Source of the DNA: JALCSJ01 sp036788835
Lineage (GTDB): Bacteria; Bacillota; Negativicutes; Acidaminococcales; Acidaminococcaceae
DNA length: 64,000 nt
NCBI GenBank assembly: GCA_036788835.1
Contig: DAIQMR010000002.1
Coordinates: 1-64,000, forward strand
Reading direction: 5' to 3'
In this document: positions 1 through 7,962 of the stretch, piece after piece
How the letters are laid out: each line of letters opens with the position of its first letter
Position numbering within the stretch: position 1 is the stretch's first letter
Position numbers and translations under genes: made by a program
Notes under the pieces: model-generated
Seen by the model: only the letters and a program-made list of their open reading frames with translations
What the model was told of the DNA's origin: nothing
Databases searched by the model: none

Positions 1-261
1 ACTGTGGTTATGGCCGTTCATGAATTGGGCTTGGCCTATAAATACTGCACGGAAATTTTATTATTGAGGAAGGGCGGTCTTTTAGCGCAGGGCAAACCTG
101 AACAGGTTATGACTGAAGATAATTTGTCCGCCTCATATAATGCCAGCATATCTGTGGCAAACAATTTAGTTACAGGTGGACTGGACGTTTGTGCTAAATC
201 CGCAAAAGAAACTGTAGAGCAAAAGGAATTGTTGGCTAAAATCTGCAAAAAGCAAAAGTAA
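1..261 (+). CDS. ABC transporter ATP-binding protein, C-terminal end (partial)
   Basis: Only the last 86 residues are in the window; the gene starts upstream. The H-loop segment (VVMAVHELGLAYKYC) followed by a line of the type LLLRKGGLLAQGKPEQVM is the usual end of a FecE/BtuD-like ATPase from iron-siderophore, haem or cobalamin importers. The Walker motifs would lie upstream, so the substrate cannot be read here. The last 40 residues, rich in Lys and Glu, form a polar extension past the usual end of the domain. Family assignment is from the pattern; the import direction is inference. Confidence 0.75.
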   Translation, partial: TVVMAVHELGLAYKYCTEILLLRKGGLLAQGKPEQVMTEDNLSASYNASISVANNLVTGGLDVCAKSAKETVEQKELLAKICKKQK

Positions 262-398
262 GGAGAAAAGCAAAAAGAGAAGGCAGCGCAAAAGCTCAAG
301 AGAGACGTATTTTTTTGCTAAAAATAATTGCAACTGTCAACGGAGAAAGTGTTATAATTATCATGTAGAAGACGAATATAATATGGGGGTGTTTCCAA

Positions 399-1247
399 AT
401 GAAATTGTCTAAAAAAGTTTTAACAGCCTGTGCGGCAGCTTTTATGGCCGTTACTATGTCTACAACAGCTTTTGCTGCTGCGATGAAGGTGCAGGATGTA
501 GAAGTAAAAACCAAGGGAGTACAAATGCTGGTACCTCAGATTAGTGGGGCCAGAGGCGGTGCTAAGGTTGACGAAAAGGCGAACATGCTGCTGCTGGGTA
601 ATTCTTTTGTAGCGCTGGAAAGCTTTATCTCAGCTAAGATTCCTGCTACTTCCGTTAATGAGAAGGAATTTGTTAAGACCTTTAAAAACAGTCAAGAAGC
701 CAAACAGGATGTTAAGCAATTGGCGGAATATTTGAATCGCCGGCTGGCCAAGGACAGAGTAGCCGTTGGACAAAAAGAACCATATTATGTTCATGTGTTT
801 TACCAGATGAAGTCCGCTCCGGCTTTGAACAACATGTTCTTGTCGGTAGTACAGAAAGTTACTTATTATACAGGCGGAGCTCACAGCTATGAAATGAGTT
901 ATCCTGTTAATATGAATCTAACTACCGGTAAAGTCGCAACTTTGGCAGATATGTTTACTCAGGGTTCTGATTACAAGGGCCGCTTAATGACTCTTATGAA
1001 GATTCAGGCTAAGGGTGAGCAGCGCATTGTTAACGAAATTGAGAAGAATTCCAATCATCCGGAAAAAATGGAAGGGTATTATGTTCCAAAGAATATTACC
1101 GGCAATGAGAAATTCTACACCAACGCTAAAGTTGGTTCTATTACCGTATTTTATGATCCCGGTGAAATAGCTCCTATTTTTGCGGGGACAAGAAGTTTTG
1201 AACTTTCCTTGGCTGATATAGCCGATATTATTAATTTAAAGATTTAA
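399..1247 (+). CDS. Exported DUF3298/DUF4163-type protein
   Basis: 282 residues. It begins with a clear signal peptide (MKLSKKVLTACAAAFMAV, small residues to about residue 27, AFA cleavage type). The mature part contains YYTGGAHSYEMSYPVNMNL and, near the end, a FYDPGEIAPIFAGTRSFEL segment. Together these are the signature of the DUF4163-DUF3298 pair found in RsiV-like and lipoprotein-like Bacillota surface proteins. No transmembrane anchor or lipobox is seen after the signal, so it is probably secreted or periplasmic. RsiV members bind lysozyme, but this protein lacks an anti-sigma N-terminus, so that role should not be assumed. It is a single gene with its own terminator. Confidence 0.7.
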   Translation: MKLSKKVLTACAAAFMAVTMSTTAFAAAMKVQDVEVKTKGVQMLVPQISGARGGAKVDEKANMLLLGNSFVALESFISAKIPATSVNEKEFVKTFKNSQEAKQDVKQLAEYLNRRLAKDRVAVGQKEPYYVHVFYQMKSAPALNNMFLSVVQKVTYYTGGAHSYEMSYPVNMNLTTGKVATLADMFTQGSDYKGRLMTLMKIQAKGEQRIVNEIEKNSNHPEKMEGYYVPKNITGNEKFYTNAKVGSITVFYDPGEIAPIFAGTRSFELSLADIADIINLKI

Positions 1248-1276
1248 TGAGCAGTAAAAAGACAGTACAAAAAGTT

Positions 1277-1312
1277 AAGGCTGTGCCGGAAACAAGGCGC
1301 AGCCTTATTTTC
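1277..1312 (+). terminator. Rho-independent terminator
   Basis: AAGGCTGTGCC and GGCGCAGCCTT form an 11-bp stem with one G-T pair and an 8-nt loop, followed by a T-rich stretch. It ends the transcript of the DUF3298-type gene. Confidence 0.8.
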
Positions 1313-1338
1313 AATTTCAAATAAAAAATACCAAAATA

Positions 1339-1365
1339 TTAGCACTCACCTATTGACAGTGCTAA
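1339..1365 (+). promoter_or_regulatory. CIRCE operator (HrcA binding site)
   Basis: TTAGCACTC, nine bases, then CAGTGCTAA. This matches the CIRCE inverted repeat TTAGCACTC-N9-GAGTGCTAA with one changed base in the right arm. It sits just upstream of the Hsp20 gene, so HrcA repression of that gene is expected. Confidence 0.9.
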
Positions 1366-1381
1366 CAAAGAGTGATATATT
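1353..1381 (+). promoter_or_regulatory. Sigma-A-type promoter of hsp20, overlapping CIRCE
   Basis: TTGACA (1353-1358), a 17-bp spacer and TATATT (1376-1381). The -35 box and part of the spacer lie inside the CIRCE element, so bound HrcA would block RNA polymerase directly. Confidence 0.75.
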
Positions 1382-1485
1382 ATAACCAGAACGAAGGAAA
1401 GACCTCAAATAGAAGAACTAAATGAAATCTCTTCGGTAGTTCAAAAAGCTGGCCCAACAGGTCAAGATGAATGGAGGAATGGCTT

Positions 1486-1932
1486 ATGTTACTGCCTACT
1501 GTGTTTGGAGAAAATTTATTTAATGACGATTGGATGGATGATTTTGGTTTTGGTTATTCAGACCGTGATCCCCTTTATGGGAAAAAAGCCAAGAATTTGC
1601 TGAAAACGGATATCAAGGAAACGAAGGAAGGTTATGAGCTTTCCGTTGATATGCCGGGCTTTAAGAAAGAAGAAATCCAGGCTAAACTGGAAAACGGTTA
1701 TTTGACTATCAGTGCTTCAAAAGGCGTTGAGAAAAATGACAAGGATAAAGAAGGCAGGTATATCCGCAAAGAGCGTTATACAGGCCAATGCGCAAGAAGT
1801 TTCTATGTGGGCGAGGGTTTACACCAGGAAGATGTAAAAGCTAAGTACGAAGACGGTATCCTGAAGTTGGCAATACCCAAGAAAGAGCCTGCTAAGGTAG
1901 AAGCAAAGAAATACATAGCTATTGAAGGCTAA
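1486..1932 (+). CDS. hsp20: Hsp20 small heat-shock protein
   Basis: 148 residues. It has a short N-terminal arm (MLLPTVFGENLF), then an alpha-crystallin domain with the DIKETKEGYELSVDMPGFKK strand and the GILKLAIPKKE ending. A C-terminal IAI gives the IxI motif that docks on neighbouring subunits. This is an ATP-independent holdase that keeps unfolding proteins soluble. I chose ATG 1486 because GGAGG (1473-1477) stands eight bases before it; an in-frame ATG at 1471 would overlap that ribosome site. The gene is monocistronic, with a CIRCE operator before it and a terminator after it. Confidence 0.92.
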   Translation: MLLPTVFGENLFNDDWMDDFGFGYSDRDPLYGKKAKNLLKTDIKETKEGYELSVDMPGFKKEEIQAKLENGYLTISASKGVEKNDKDKEGRYIRKERYTGQCARSFYVGEGLHQEDVKAKYEDGILKLAIPKKEPAKVEAKKYIAIEG

Positions 1933-1935
1933 AGA

Positions 1936-1970
1936 AAATCCCGGGAGCACAAAGCTTCCGGGATTTTTTT
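1936..1970 (+). terminator. Rho-independent terminator after hsp20
   Basis: AATCCCGGGAGC / GCTTCCGGGATT stem with loop ACAAA, followed by a T run. Confidence 0.85.
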
Positions 1971-2100
1971 ACTGATGCAAATATTATAGAGAAGGTATAG
2001 AATATTATAAGTTATAATGGTATGATACAAGTATAATACACAGATTTTAAAGAATGTTTCATAGAATGGTTTTACTTTTTAGATCGGGAGGAGAGAACAG

Positions 2101-3258
2101 ATGAATGCGTTATTAGCGCAATATCCCTGGATGGATGAACTCTTAATGGGCTTTATAGGGCTTAGTTGGAAACATGTAGTTATGTGGCTTATAAGTGGGG
2201 TCTTGATTTATCTGGCCGTAAAAAAAGGCTATGAACCGAACCTATTGTTACCCATTGGGTTTGGCGCCTTGCTGGCAAATATTCCTGCGTCTTCCGCTGT
2301 TTCTCAGGTGGTAGGAGAGGAAGGCTTTTTATGGACCTTGTATAAAGCCGGTATAGCCAATGAGCTGTTTCCCGTTTTAATTTTTATTGCTATTGGGGCT
2401 ATGTGTGATTTCACCCCACTGATTCAACGGCCTATTGTTATGCTTTTTGCCGCTGCGGCTCAGCTGGGGATTTTTGGCACGGCGGTAATAGCTGCCTTGC
2501 TGGGCTTTACTTTTCCTCAAGCGGCATCCATAGGTATTATTGGAGCTGCTGATGGTCCAACCACAATTTATGTGGCCAGTCGTTTTGCCCAGGATCTTTT
2601 GGCGCCTTTATCGGTGGCGGCGTATTCGTATATGTCCCTGGTTCCGGTTATTCAGCCCCCTGTAATCAGGGCTTTAACCAGCAAAAAAGAAAGACAGATT
2701 AGGATGGGCTATCAGGAAGAAAAACCTGTTTCTCAGACAACATTATTTATTTTCCCCATTATGGTAGTGATGATTGCCGGTATTGTGGCACCTATTTCTG
2801 TGGCTTTGATTGGCAGTTTGATGTTTGGTAATGTTATTAAGGTGTCAGGCGTTGTGGACAATTTATCCAAATGTGCCCAGGGTGAGCTGGCAAATCTAAC
2901 AACTTTGCTTTTAGGCATTACTATTGGCGGTACTATGACAGCAGATAAGTTCTTAACTCCTCAAGTGGCTCTTATTATGGCTTTGGGTGCGGTTGCTTTC
3001 GTTTTCGATACAGCAGGCGGAGTGCTCTTCGCTAAATTACTGAACTTATTCTGCACAACAAAAATCAACCCTATGATTGGTGCCTGCGGTATTTCTGCTT
3101 TTCCTATGTCAGGAAGAGTAGTGGCTAAAATGGCTTTGGAAGAAGATAACAGCAATTTTATTATTCAGCATGCCATTGGTGTTAATGTAGCAGGGCAGAT
3201 TGCTTCAGTAGTGGCAGGGGGCCTGGTTCTGGCTTTGATTCCTGCTTTGGGCAAATAA
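2101..3258 (+). CDS. Sodium-translocating carboxylic-acid decarboxylase beta subunit (OadB/MmdB/GcdB family)
   Basis: 385 residues, very hydrophobic, with about nine to eleven membrane segments. GAADGPTTIY carries the conserved Asp of the first Na+ site, and NFIIQHAIGVNVAGQIAS matches the second conserved region of OadB. In the family this membrane subunit couples decarboxylation of carboxybiotin to Na+ export. The substrate (oxaloacetate, methylmalonyl-CoA or glutaconyl-CoA) is set by the alpha subunit, which is not in this window, nor is a biotin carrier. GGGAGGAGA precedes the ATG closely. A 42-residue membrane protein follows, and the two end at a shared terminator. Confidence 0.88.
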   Translation: MNALLAQYPWMDELLMGFIGLSWKHVVMWLISGVLIYLAVKKGYEPNLLLPIGFGALLANIPASSAVSQVVGEEGFLWTLYKAGIANELFPVLIFIAIGAMCDFTPLIQRPIVMLFAAAAQLGIFGTAVIAALLGFTFPQAASIGIIGAADGPTTIYVASRFAQDLLAPLSVAAYSYMSLVPVIQPPVIRALTSKKERQIRMGYQEEKPVSQTTLFIFPIMVVMIAGIVAPISVALIGSLMFGNVIKVSGVVDNLSKCAQGELANLTTLLLGITIGGTMTADKFLTPQVALIMALGAVAFVFDTAGGVLFAKLLNLFCTTKINPMIGACGISAFPMSGRVVAKMALEEDNSNFIIQHAIGVNVAGQIASVVAGGLVLALIPALGK

Positions 3259-3272
3259 GGAGGCAGAGAGAA

Positions 3273-3401
3273 ATGGATAGTGCAGTAACAAGCGCTTTGA
3301 CTATGATGGCAGTAGCTTTGCCTACGATGTTTGTGGTGATTCTTTGCTTTATGGGGGCTACTATTATTCTGCGGAAAATTTTCGGCAGAAGCAATAACTA
3401 A
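3273..3401 (+). CDS. Small single-span membrane protein, possible decarboxylase accessory subunit
   Basis: 42 residues with one hydrophobic helix (MMAVALPTMFVVILCFMGAT) followed by a basic end (LRKIFGRSNN). The ribosome site AAGGAGG overlaps the stop codon of the beta-subunit gene, so the two are translationally close and share a terminator. OadG/GcdD-type subunits are small one-helix proteins encoded beside the beta subunit, but they are usually 80-110 residues with a soluble tail. This one has almost no tail. The role as an assembly or gamma/delta-like subunit is inference from position and topology. Confidence 0.65.
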   Translation: MDSAVTSALTMMAVALPTMFVVILCFMGATIILRKIFGRSNN

Positions 3402-3410
3402 GCTTAGTTA

Positions 3411-3458
3411 AAAATGCTGCGACACAATGATTTTCCTCATTATGACGCAGCATTTTTT
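3411..3458 (+). terminator. Terminator hairpin with conserved apical motif (R3 type)
   Basis: ATGCTGCG / CGCAGCAT lower stem, an apical part CACAATGA...TCATTATG, and a T run. The same apical motif on a different stem sequence occurs at 43489-43535. Confidence 0.8.
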
Positions 3459-3503
3459 ATGTTTGCATAGGAGAAAAAGACGTTTTGCCAAGAGGCCTTC
3501 ACC

Positions 3504-3532
3504 TTGAGGCTTAACTGTATTTGTGCTATAAT
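3504..3532 (+). promoter_or_regulatory. Promoter of the gatCAB operon
   Basis: TTGAGG (3504-3509), 17-bp spacer, TATAAT (3527-3532) with an upstream TGC extended -10. Confidence 0.7.
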
Positions 3533-3572
3533 ACTATATTATTGTTTACAATTAAAAATAGGCGGTGAGAAA

Positions 3573-3860
3573 ATGAAAGTTACAGCGAAAGATGTTAAAC
3601 ATATTGCAAATTTATCACGGTTGACTGTCTCCGACAGTGAAATGGATAAGTTCCTGGAACAATTCAATCAAATTTTAAATTATGCAGATATTTTGCAAAA
3701 AGTTGATACTACAGGTATCGAGCCATCTCCTTACGTTATCCCCATTAATAATGTCTTGCGGGAAGACGTAGCTGTGCCCGGCGTGTCCCATGAGGCGGCT
3801 TTGAAAAATGCACCTGAAGAACATAATGGCGGGTTTAAAGTGCCTAGAGTAATCGAATAA
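3573..3860 (+). CDS. gatC: Aspartyl/glutamyl-tRNA amidotransferase subunit C
   Basis: 95 residues, the normal GatC length. It starts KVTAKDVKHIANLSRLTVSD and contains ILNYADILQKVDTTGIEPS and the Asp-rich LREDVAVPG, all typical. GatC wraps around GatA and holds it on GatB in the complex that turns Glu-tRNA-Gln (and Asp-tRNA-Asn) into the correct amide-charged tRNA. ATG 3573 follows GGCGGTGA; an upstream in-frame extension has no ribosome site. It is the first gene of gatC-gatA-gatB. Confidence 0.95.
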   Translation: MKVTAKDVKHIANLSRLTVSDSEMDKFLEQFNQILNYADILQKVDTTGIEPSPYVIPINNVLREDVAVPGVSHEAALKNAPEEHNGGFKVPRVIE

Positions 3861-3875
3861 CAAGGAGGAAGAAAA

Positions 3876-5339
3876 GTGGACTATAAAAAGAGCACAGTAC
3901 ATGAACTCCATGAGAGATTGGTTAAAAAGGAAATCAGTTCGGTGGAATTGACCAAGGCTGTATATAAACGTATTGAAGATGTTGATGACAAGGTCAAGGC
4001 TTATTTGACTTTGGACAAAGAAAATGCCATGGCTCAAGCAGCCAAGGTGGATGCTATGATAGCAAAGGGAGAGACAATTAAACCGTTAGCAGGTATCCCC
4101 GGAGCCATTAAAGACAATATTAGCATAGAAGGACTTAAGACAACATGCGCTTCCAAGATTTTGGAAAACTTTATTCCCATCTATGATGCCCATGTTATTG
4201 AAAACTTAAAAAAAGATGAGACTATTTTCTTGGGGAAAACTAATATGGATGAATTTGCCATGGGTTCCACCACGGAAACTTCTCATTTCCAAATTACCCA
4301 CAATCCCTGGGATTTGTCCAGAGTACCGGGCGGTTCATCCGGCGGCAGTGCTGCTGCTATTGCAGCAGGTGAGGCTATCTGGAGCCTGGGGTCTGATACG
4401 GGCGGGTCTATTCGTCAGCCAGCTTCTTTCAATGGCTGTGTTGGTATTAAGCCTACTTACGGCAGAGTCTCCCGTTATGGCTGCGTGGCCTTCGCTTCTT
4501 CTCTAGATCAGATTGGGCCTATTACCAATGACGTTACCGATGCTGCAATTGTGCTGAACACTATTTGCGGCGTAGATGCTCACGATTCCACGTCTTTGCC
4601 CATGGACGTTCCTGATTTCACCAAGGCTTTGCGCCAAGATGTGAAGGGACTGAAAATAGGTCTTCCCCAAGAGTTTTACGGAGAAGGGATTGATACTGCT
4701 GTTAAAGAGCAGATTAAACTTGCTATTGAAAAATATAAGGAATTAGGCGCAGAAATAGTAGATATTTCCTTGCCTCATACCGAGTATGCGGTAATTACTT
4801 ATTACATCATAGCCCCGGCCGAAGCTTCCGCCAACCTGGCCCGTTTTGACGGGGTAAGATATGGCTATAGGAACAGGCAGGCTACTTCTGCTCCGGAAAT
4901 GACCACCGCCAGTCGCACCGAAGGTTTTGGCCCCGAAGTCAGACGCCGTATAATGCTGGGGACCTATGTATTGAGTTCTGGTTACTATGATGCATATTAC
5001 AAGAAAGCTATGCAGGTTCGTACCTTGATTCGGGAAGACTTTACCAAGGCTTTCGAAAAATGCGATGTACTTTTGACTCCCACGTCTCCTGTGGTAGCTT
5101 ATCCTATTGGGGGCAACATGTCTCCTTTGGAGATTTATATGCTGGATGTGACCACTATTCCTGTCAATATGGCAGGACTGCCGGGCATTTCCCTGCCTTG
5201 TGGTTTCGTGGATAACATGCCTGTAGGTATGCAGCTCATCGGCAAACCTTTGGATGAAGAAACCTTGCTGAGAGCAGCATATTCCTTTGAGCAAGCTACT
5301 CAGTTCCACAAAGCTGTCGCACCATTGGGAGGTAAATAA
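3876..5339 (+). CDS. gatA: Aspartyl/glutamyl-tRNA amidotransferase subunit A
   Basis: 487 residues. This is the amidase subunit, which takes ammonia from glutamine and feeds it to GatB. The Ser-cis-Ser-Lys centre is visible: Lys in GIPGAIKDNI, the first Ser in VPGGSSGGSAAAIAAGE, and the nucleophile in GSDTGGSIRQPAS. The start is GTG 3876, preceded by AAGGAGGA at a good distance. It lies 15 bases after gatC and 2 bases before gatB, so it is the middle of a compact operon. No GlnRS or AsnRS gene is visible here, in line with the indirect charging route. Confidence 0.96.
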   Translation: MDYKKSTVHELHERLVKKEISSVELTKAVYKRIEDVDDKVKAYLTLDKENAMAQAAKVDAMIAKGETIKPLAGIPGAIKDNISIEGLKTTCASKILENFIPIYDAHVIENLKKDETIFLGKTNMDEFAMGSTTETSHFQITHNPWDLSRVPGGSSGGSAAAIAAGEAIWSLGSDTGGSIRQPASFNGCVGIKPTYGRVSRYGCVAFASSLDQIGPITNDVTDAAIVLNTICGVDAHDSTSLPMDVPDFTKALRQDVKGLKIGLPQEFYGEGIDTAVKEQIKLAIEKYKELGAEIVDISLPHTEYAVITYYIIAPAEASANLARFDGVRYGYRNRQATSAPEMTTASRTEGFGPEVRRRIMLGTYVLSSGYYDAYYKKAMQVRTLIREDFTKAFEKCDVLLTPTSPVVAYPIGGNMSPLEIYMLDVTTIPVNMAGLPGISLPCGFVDNMPVGMQLIGKPLDEETLLRAAYSFEQATQFHKAVAPLGGK

Positions 5340-5341
5340 TC

Positions 5342-6787
5342 ATGACGGAATATACAACTGTAGTCGGTTTGGAAGTTCATGCGGAATTAAAAACTAAATC
5401 AAAAGCATTCTGTTCCTGCTCCACAGCTTTCGGCAGTGAACCTAATACCCATGTTTGCCCTGTGTGCCTTGGTATGCCCGGTGCTTTGCCTGTTATGAAC
5501 AAAAGAGTGGTGGAGTTTGCTGTGCGTTTTGGTCTGGCTGTTAACTGCGACATTCAAAAGTACAGCAAATTTGACCGTAAAAATTATTTCTATCCTGATT
5601 TGTCCAAAAACTATCAGATTTCCCAATTTGCTCAACCTATTTGTTTGGGCGGTCATTTGGATATCCAGGTAGATGGCAAGACTAAGACCATTGGTATTAC
5701 CCGTATTCACATGGAGGAAGATGCCGGGAAATTGGTACACTCCGGAGCAACCATCAGCACTTCGGATTCTTCTGCCGTTGATTACAACAGAGCCGGTGTG
5801 CCTTTGATTGAAATCGTTTCCGAGCCTGATATGCGCAGTGCCACAGAAGCCCGTGCTTATCTGGAAAAACTGAAGGCCTATTTGGAATATACGGATGTTT
5901 GCGACTGCAAAATGCAGGAGGGCAGCATGCGCTGTGATGCCAATATTTCCGTAATGCCGGAAGGGGCTAAGGAATTCGGAACACGTGCAGAAATCAAAAA
6001 TTTAAACTCTTTCCGTGCTTTGGAAAAAGCCATAGATTATGAAGTGGCCAGACAAATCGACATTCTGGAAGATGGGGGACATATTGTTCAGGAAACCCGT
6101 ACTTGGGACGATGCCCAGGGTGTGACTTTCTCCATGCGTTCCAAGGAAGAGGCTCACGATTATCGTTATTTCCCGGAACCGGATTTAGTCCCTATTGTGC
6201 TGGATGATGCTTATATTAACAAAGTTCGCAGTGAATTGCCGGAACTGCCGGACGCACGCAAAAACCGTTTAATTAAGGAGAAGGGTCTCCAGGAATATGA
6301 TGCAGAATTAATCGTTTCCAACAAGAAAATGGCCGATTATTTTGCCAAGGCAGATAAGGTTGCCAGTGATGCCAAAGTTTTGGCTAACTGGATGTTGGGA
6401 GAAGTTTCCGCCTATTTGAACAATAATAACGTTGAAATGGATAAATTCCCCGTTAGCCCTGAACACTTGGGTGAATTGGTTAACCTAATCAAAAAAGGTG
6501 TGTTGTCCAATAAGCTTGCCAAGCAGGTTTTTGCAGAAATGTTAAAAGCGGACAAAGCTCCTGCTGATTTGGTTAAATCTCTGGGCCTGGAGCAGGTAAG
6601 CGATACCGGTGCTTTGCAGGCCATGGTAGATGAAGTGGTAGCGGCTAACCCTCAGTCTGTGGCCGATTTCAAGGCGGGTAAAGACAGAGCAGTAGGATTC
6701 TTAGTAGGTCAAATTATGAAAAAGTCTCACGGCAAAGCCAATCCGGCTATGGTCAATGAGATGATAGTTAAAAAGTTAAAGGAGTAG
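5342..6787 (+). CDS. gatB: Aspartyl/glutamyl-tRNA amidotransferase subunit B
   Basis: 481 residues. It activates the carboxylate on mischarged tRNA with ATP and receives ammonia from GatA. The zinc site is CSCS near residue 23 paired with CPVC near residue 39. YFYPDLSKNYQISQF and DYNRAGVPLIEIVSEPD are GatB signatures. The last 150 residues are the helical YqeY-like tRNA-binding tail. It begins two bases after gatA and is followed after three bases by an aminopeptidase gene, so the operon probably continues. Confidence 0.96.
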   Translation: MTEYTTVVGLEVHAELKTKSKAFCSCSTAFGSEPNTHVCPVCLGMPGALPVMNKRVVEFAVRFGLAVNCDIQKYSKFDRKNYFYPDLSKNYQISQFAQPICLGGHLDIQVDGKTKTIGITRIHMEEDAGKLVHSGATISTSDSSAVDYNRAGVPLIEIVSEPDMRSATEARAYLEKLKAYLEYTDVCDCKMQEGSMRCDANISVMPEGAKEFGTRAEIKNLNSFRALEKAIDYEVARQIDILEDGGHIVQETRTWDDAQGVTFSMRSKEEAHDYRYFPEPDLVPIVLDDAYINKVRSELPELPDARKNRLIKEKGLQEYDAELIVSNKKMADYFAKADKVASDAKVLANWMLGEVSAYLNNNNVEMDKFPVSPEHLGELVNLIKKGVLSNKLAKQVFAEMLKADKAPADLVKSLGLEQVSDTGALQAMVDEVVAANPQSVADFKAGKDRAVGFLVGQIMKKSHGKANPAMVNEMIVKKLKE

Positions 6788-6790
6788 AAC

Positions 6791-7903
6791 ATGGACAAAA
6801 GATACGAAGAATTTGCCAAGAGCTTGATTAGTTATTCCGTGAGCCTGCAAAAGGGCGAGAAAATTTTAATCGAAGTAACAGATACCGGAATTGACTTGGC
6901 CAAGGCATTAATCAAAGCAACGTACGCAGCAGGCGGAGTACCCTTTCTGACAGTGAAGAACAGTGCTTTGCAAAGAGCTTTGCTCAGTGGCTGCAGCAAG
7001 GAACAAATGGAAGAAACAGGCGGCTACGAAGCGGCCAGAATGAAAGATATGCAGGCATATATTTCCATCAGAGGCGCAGAGAACAGCTCGGAAATGAGCG
7101 ATGTGCCCAGTGAGAAAATGAGTCTATATCAAAAATATTGGACTGAGCCGGTACACAGTAAGCTTCGGGTTCCTCACACCAAGTGGTGCGTTATGAGATA
7201 TCCTGACCCTGCCATGGCTCAAGCGGCAGGCATGAGTACAGAAGCTTTTGAGGATTTCTATTTTAATGTTTGTACCCTGGATTATGCTAAGATGGCTAAA
7301 GCTATGATACCATTGAAAAAACTGATGGAGCGTAGCGACAAAGTCCACTTGGCAGGCCCGGGAACGGATCTGCACTTTTCCATTAAGGGCATTCCGGCCA
7401 TTGAATGCGCCGGGGCTTGCAATATTCCCGACGGAGAAGTATATACTGCCCCGGTGAAGAATAGCATTAACGGAACCTTAAGCTATAACTGTCCTTCTTT
7501 ATACAGAGGTATTGTTTTCGAGAATGTTTGTCTCACTTTTAAAGACGGGAAAATTATTAAAGCAACTGCCAACCATACGAAAGAGCTAAATGATATTTTG
7601 GATACGGACGAAGGCTCACGTTATGTAGGCGAGTTCTCCTTTGGGATTAATCCTTATGTATTGAAGCCAATGAAAGATATCCTTTTTGATGAAAAGATTG
7701 CCGGCAGTTTCCACTTCACACCGGGTGCTTCTTATGATGAAGCTCCTAATGGTAATAAGAGTGCTATTCACTGGGATATGGTCTGCATTCAGAGACCGGA
7801 ATACGGCGGCGGAGAAATTTATTTAGATGACGTGCTAGTCCGCAAAGACGGCAGATTCGTGTTGCCTGAACTGGCAGGGCTAAATCCTGAAAACCTGAAA
7901 TAG
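6791..7903 (+). CDS. M29-family metallo-aminopeptidase
   Basis: 370 residues, the usual size for the thermophilic aminopeptidase (M29, AmpS/PepS) family. The metal ligands and catalytic residues can be picked out in the C-terminal half: Glu in NIPDGEVYTAP, Glu in VGEFSFGINP, His and Tyr in GSFHFTPGASYDEA, and His-Asp in SAIHWDM. These are cytosolic, broad-specificity dipeptide/aminoacyl hydrolases with two metals. The start is three bases past gatB, so the two are probably cotranscribed. The functional reason for the pairing is unclear; peptide recycling beside translation genes is a loose guess. Confidence 0.88.
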   Translation: MDKRYEEFAKSLISYSVSLQKGEKILIEVTDTGIDLAKALIKATYAAGGVPFLTVKNSALQRALLSGCSKEQMEETGGYEAARMKDMQAYISIRGAENSSEMSDVPSEKMSLYQKYWTEPVHSKLRVPHTKWCVMRYPDPAMAQAAGMSTEAFEDFYFNVCTLDYAKMAKAMIPLKKLMERSDKVHLAGPGTDLHFSIKGIPAIECAGACNIPDGEVYTAPVKNSINGTLSYNCPSLYRGIVFENVCLTFKDGKIIKATANHTKELNDILDTDEGSRYVGEFSFGINPYVLKPMKDILFDEKIAGSFHFTPGASYDEAPNGNKSAIHWDMVCIQRPEYGGGEIYLDDVLVRKDGRFVLPELAGLNPENLK

Positions 7904-7908
7904 CAAAC

Positions 7909-7957
7909 GGAAGTGTTTACTTGGCACCCACTTCCTAAAAAATAAAATCAAGGGGTA
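7909..7957 (+). promoter_or_regulatory. PreQ1-I-type riboswitch controlling queT
   Basis: GGAAGTG / CACTTCC stem (7909-7915 with 7929-7935), a C-containing loop ending in ACC, then an A-rich tail (TAAAAAATAAAATCAA) running into GGGG before the start codon. This is the compact H-type pseudoknot layout of preQ1-I riboswitches, where the loop ACC would pair with the GGGGT Shine-Dalgarno. The next gene is a queT transporter, the expected target. Confidence 0.7.
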
Positions 7958-7962
7958 ATTTT

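Noticed and set aside
3481..3515. Another R1 copy near TTTTGCCAAGAGGCC
   Set aside because: It shares a short string but lacks the hairpin and apical motif; chance similarity next to the gatC promoter.
4216..4506. 96-residue forward frame inside gatA
   Set aside because: It lies wholly inside a well-supported gene in another frame with no ribosome site.
4743..5309. 188-residue reverse frame inside gatA
   Set aside because: Antisense shadow of gatA, no recognisable protein features and no ribosome site.
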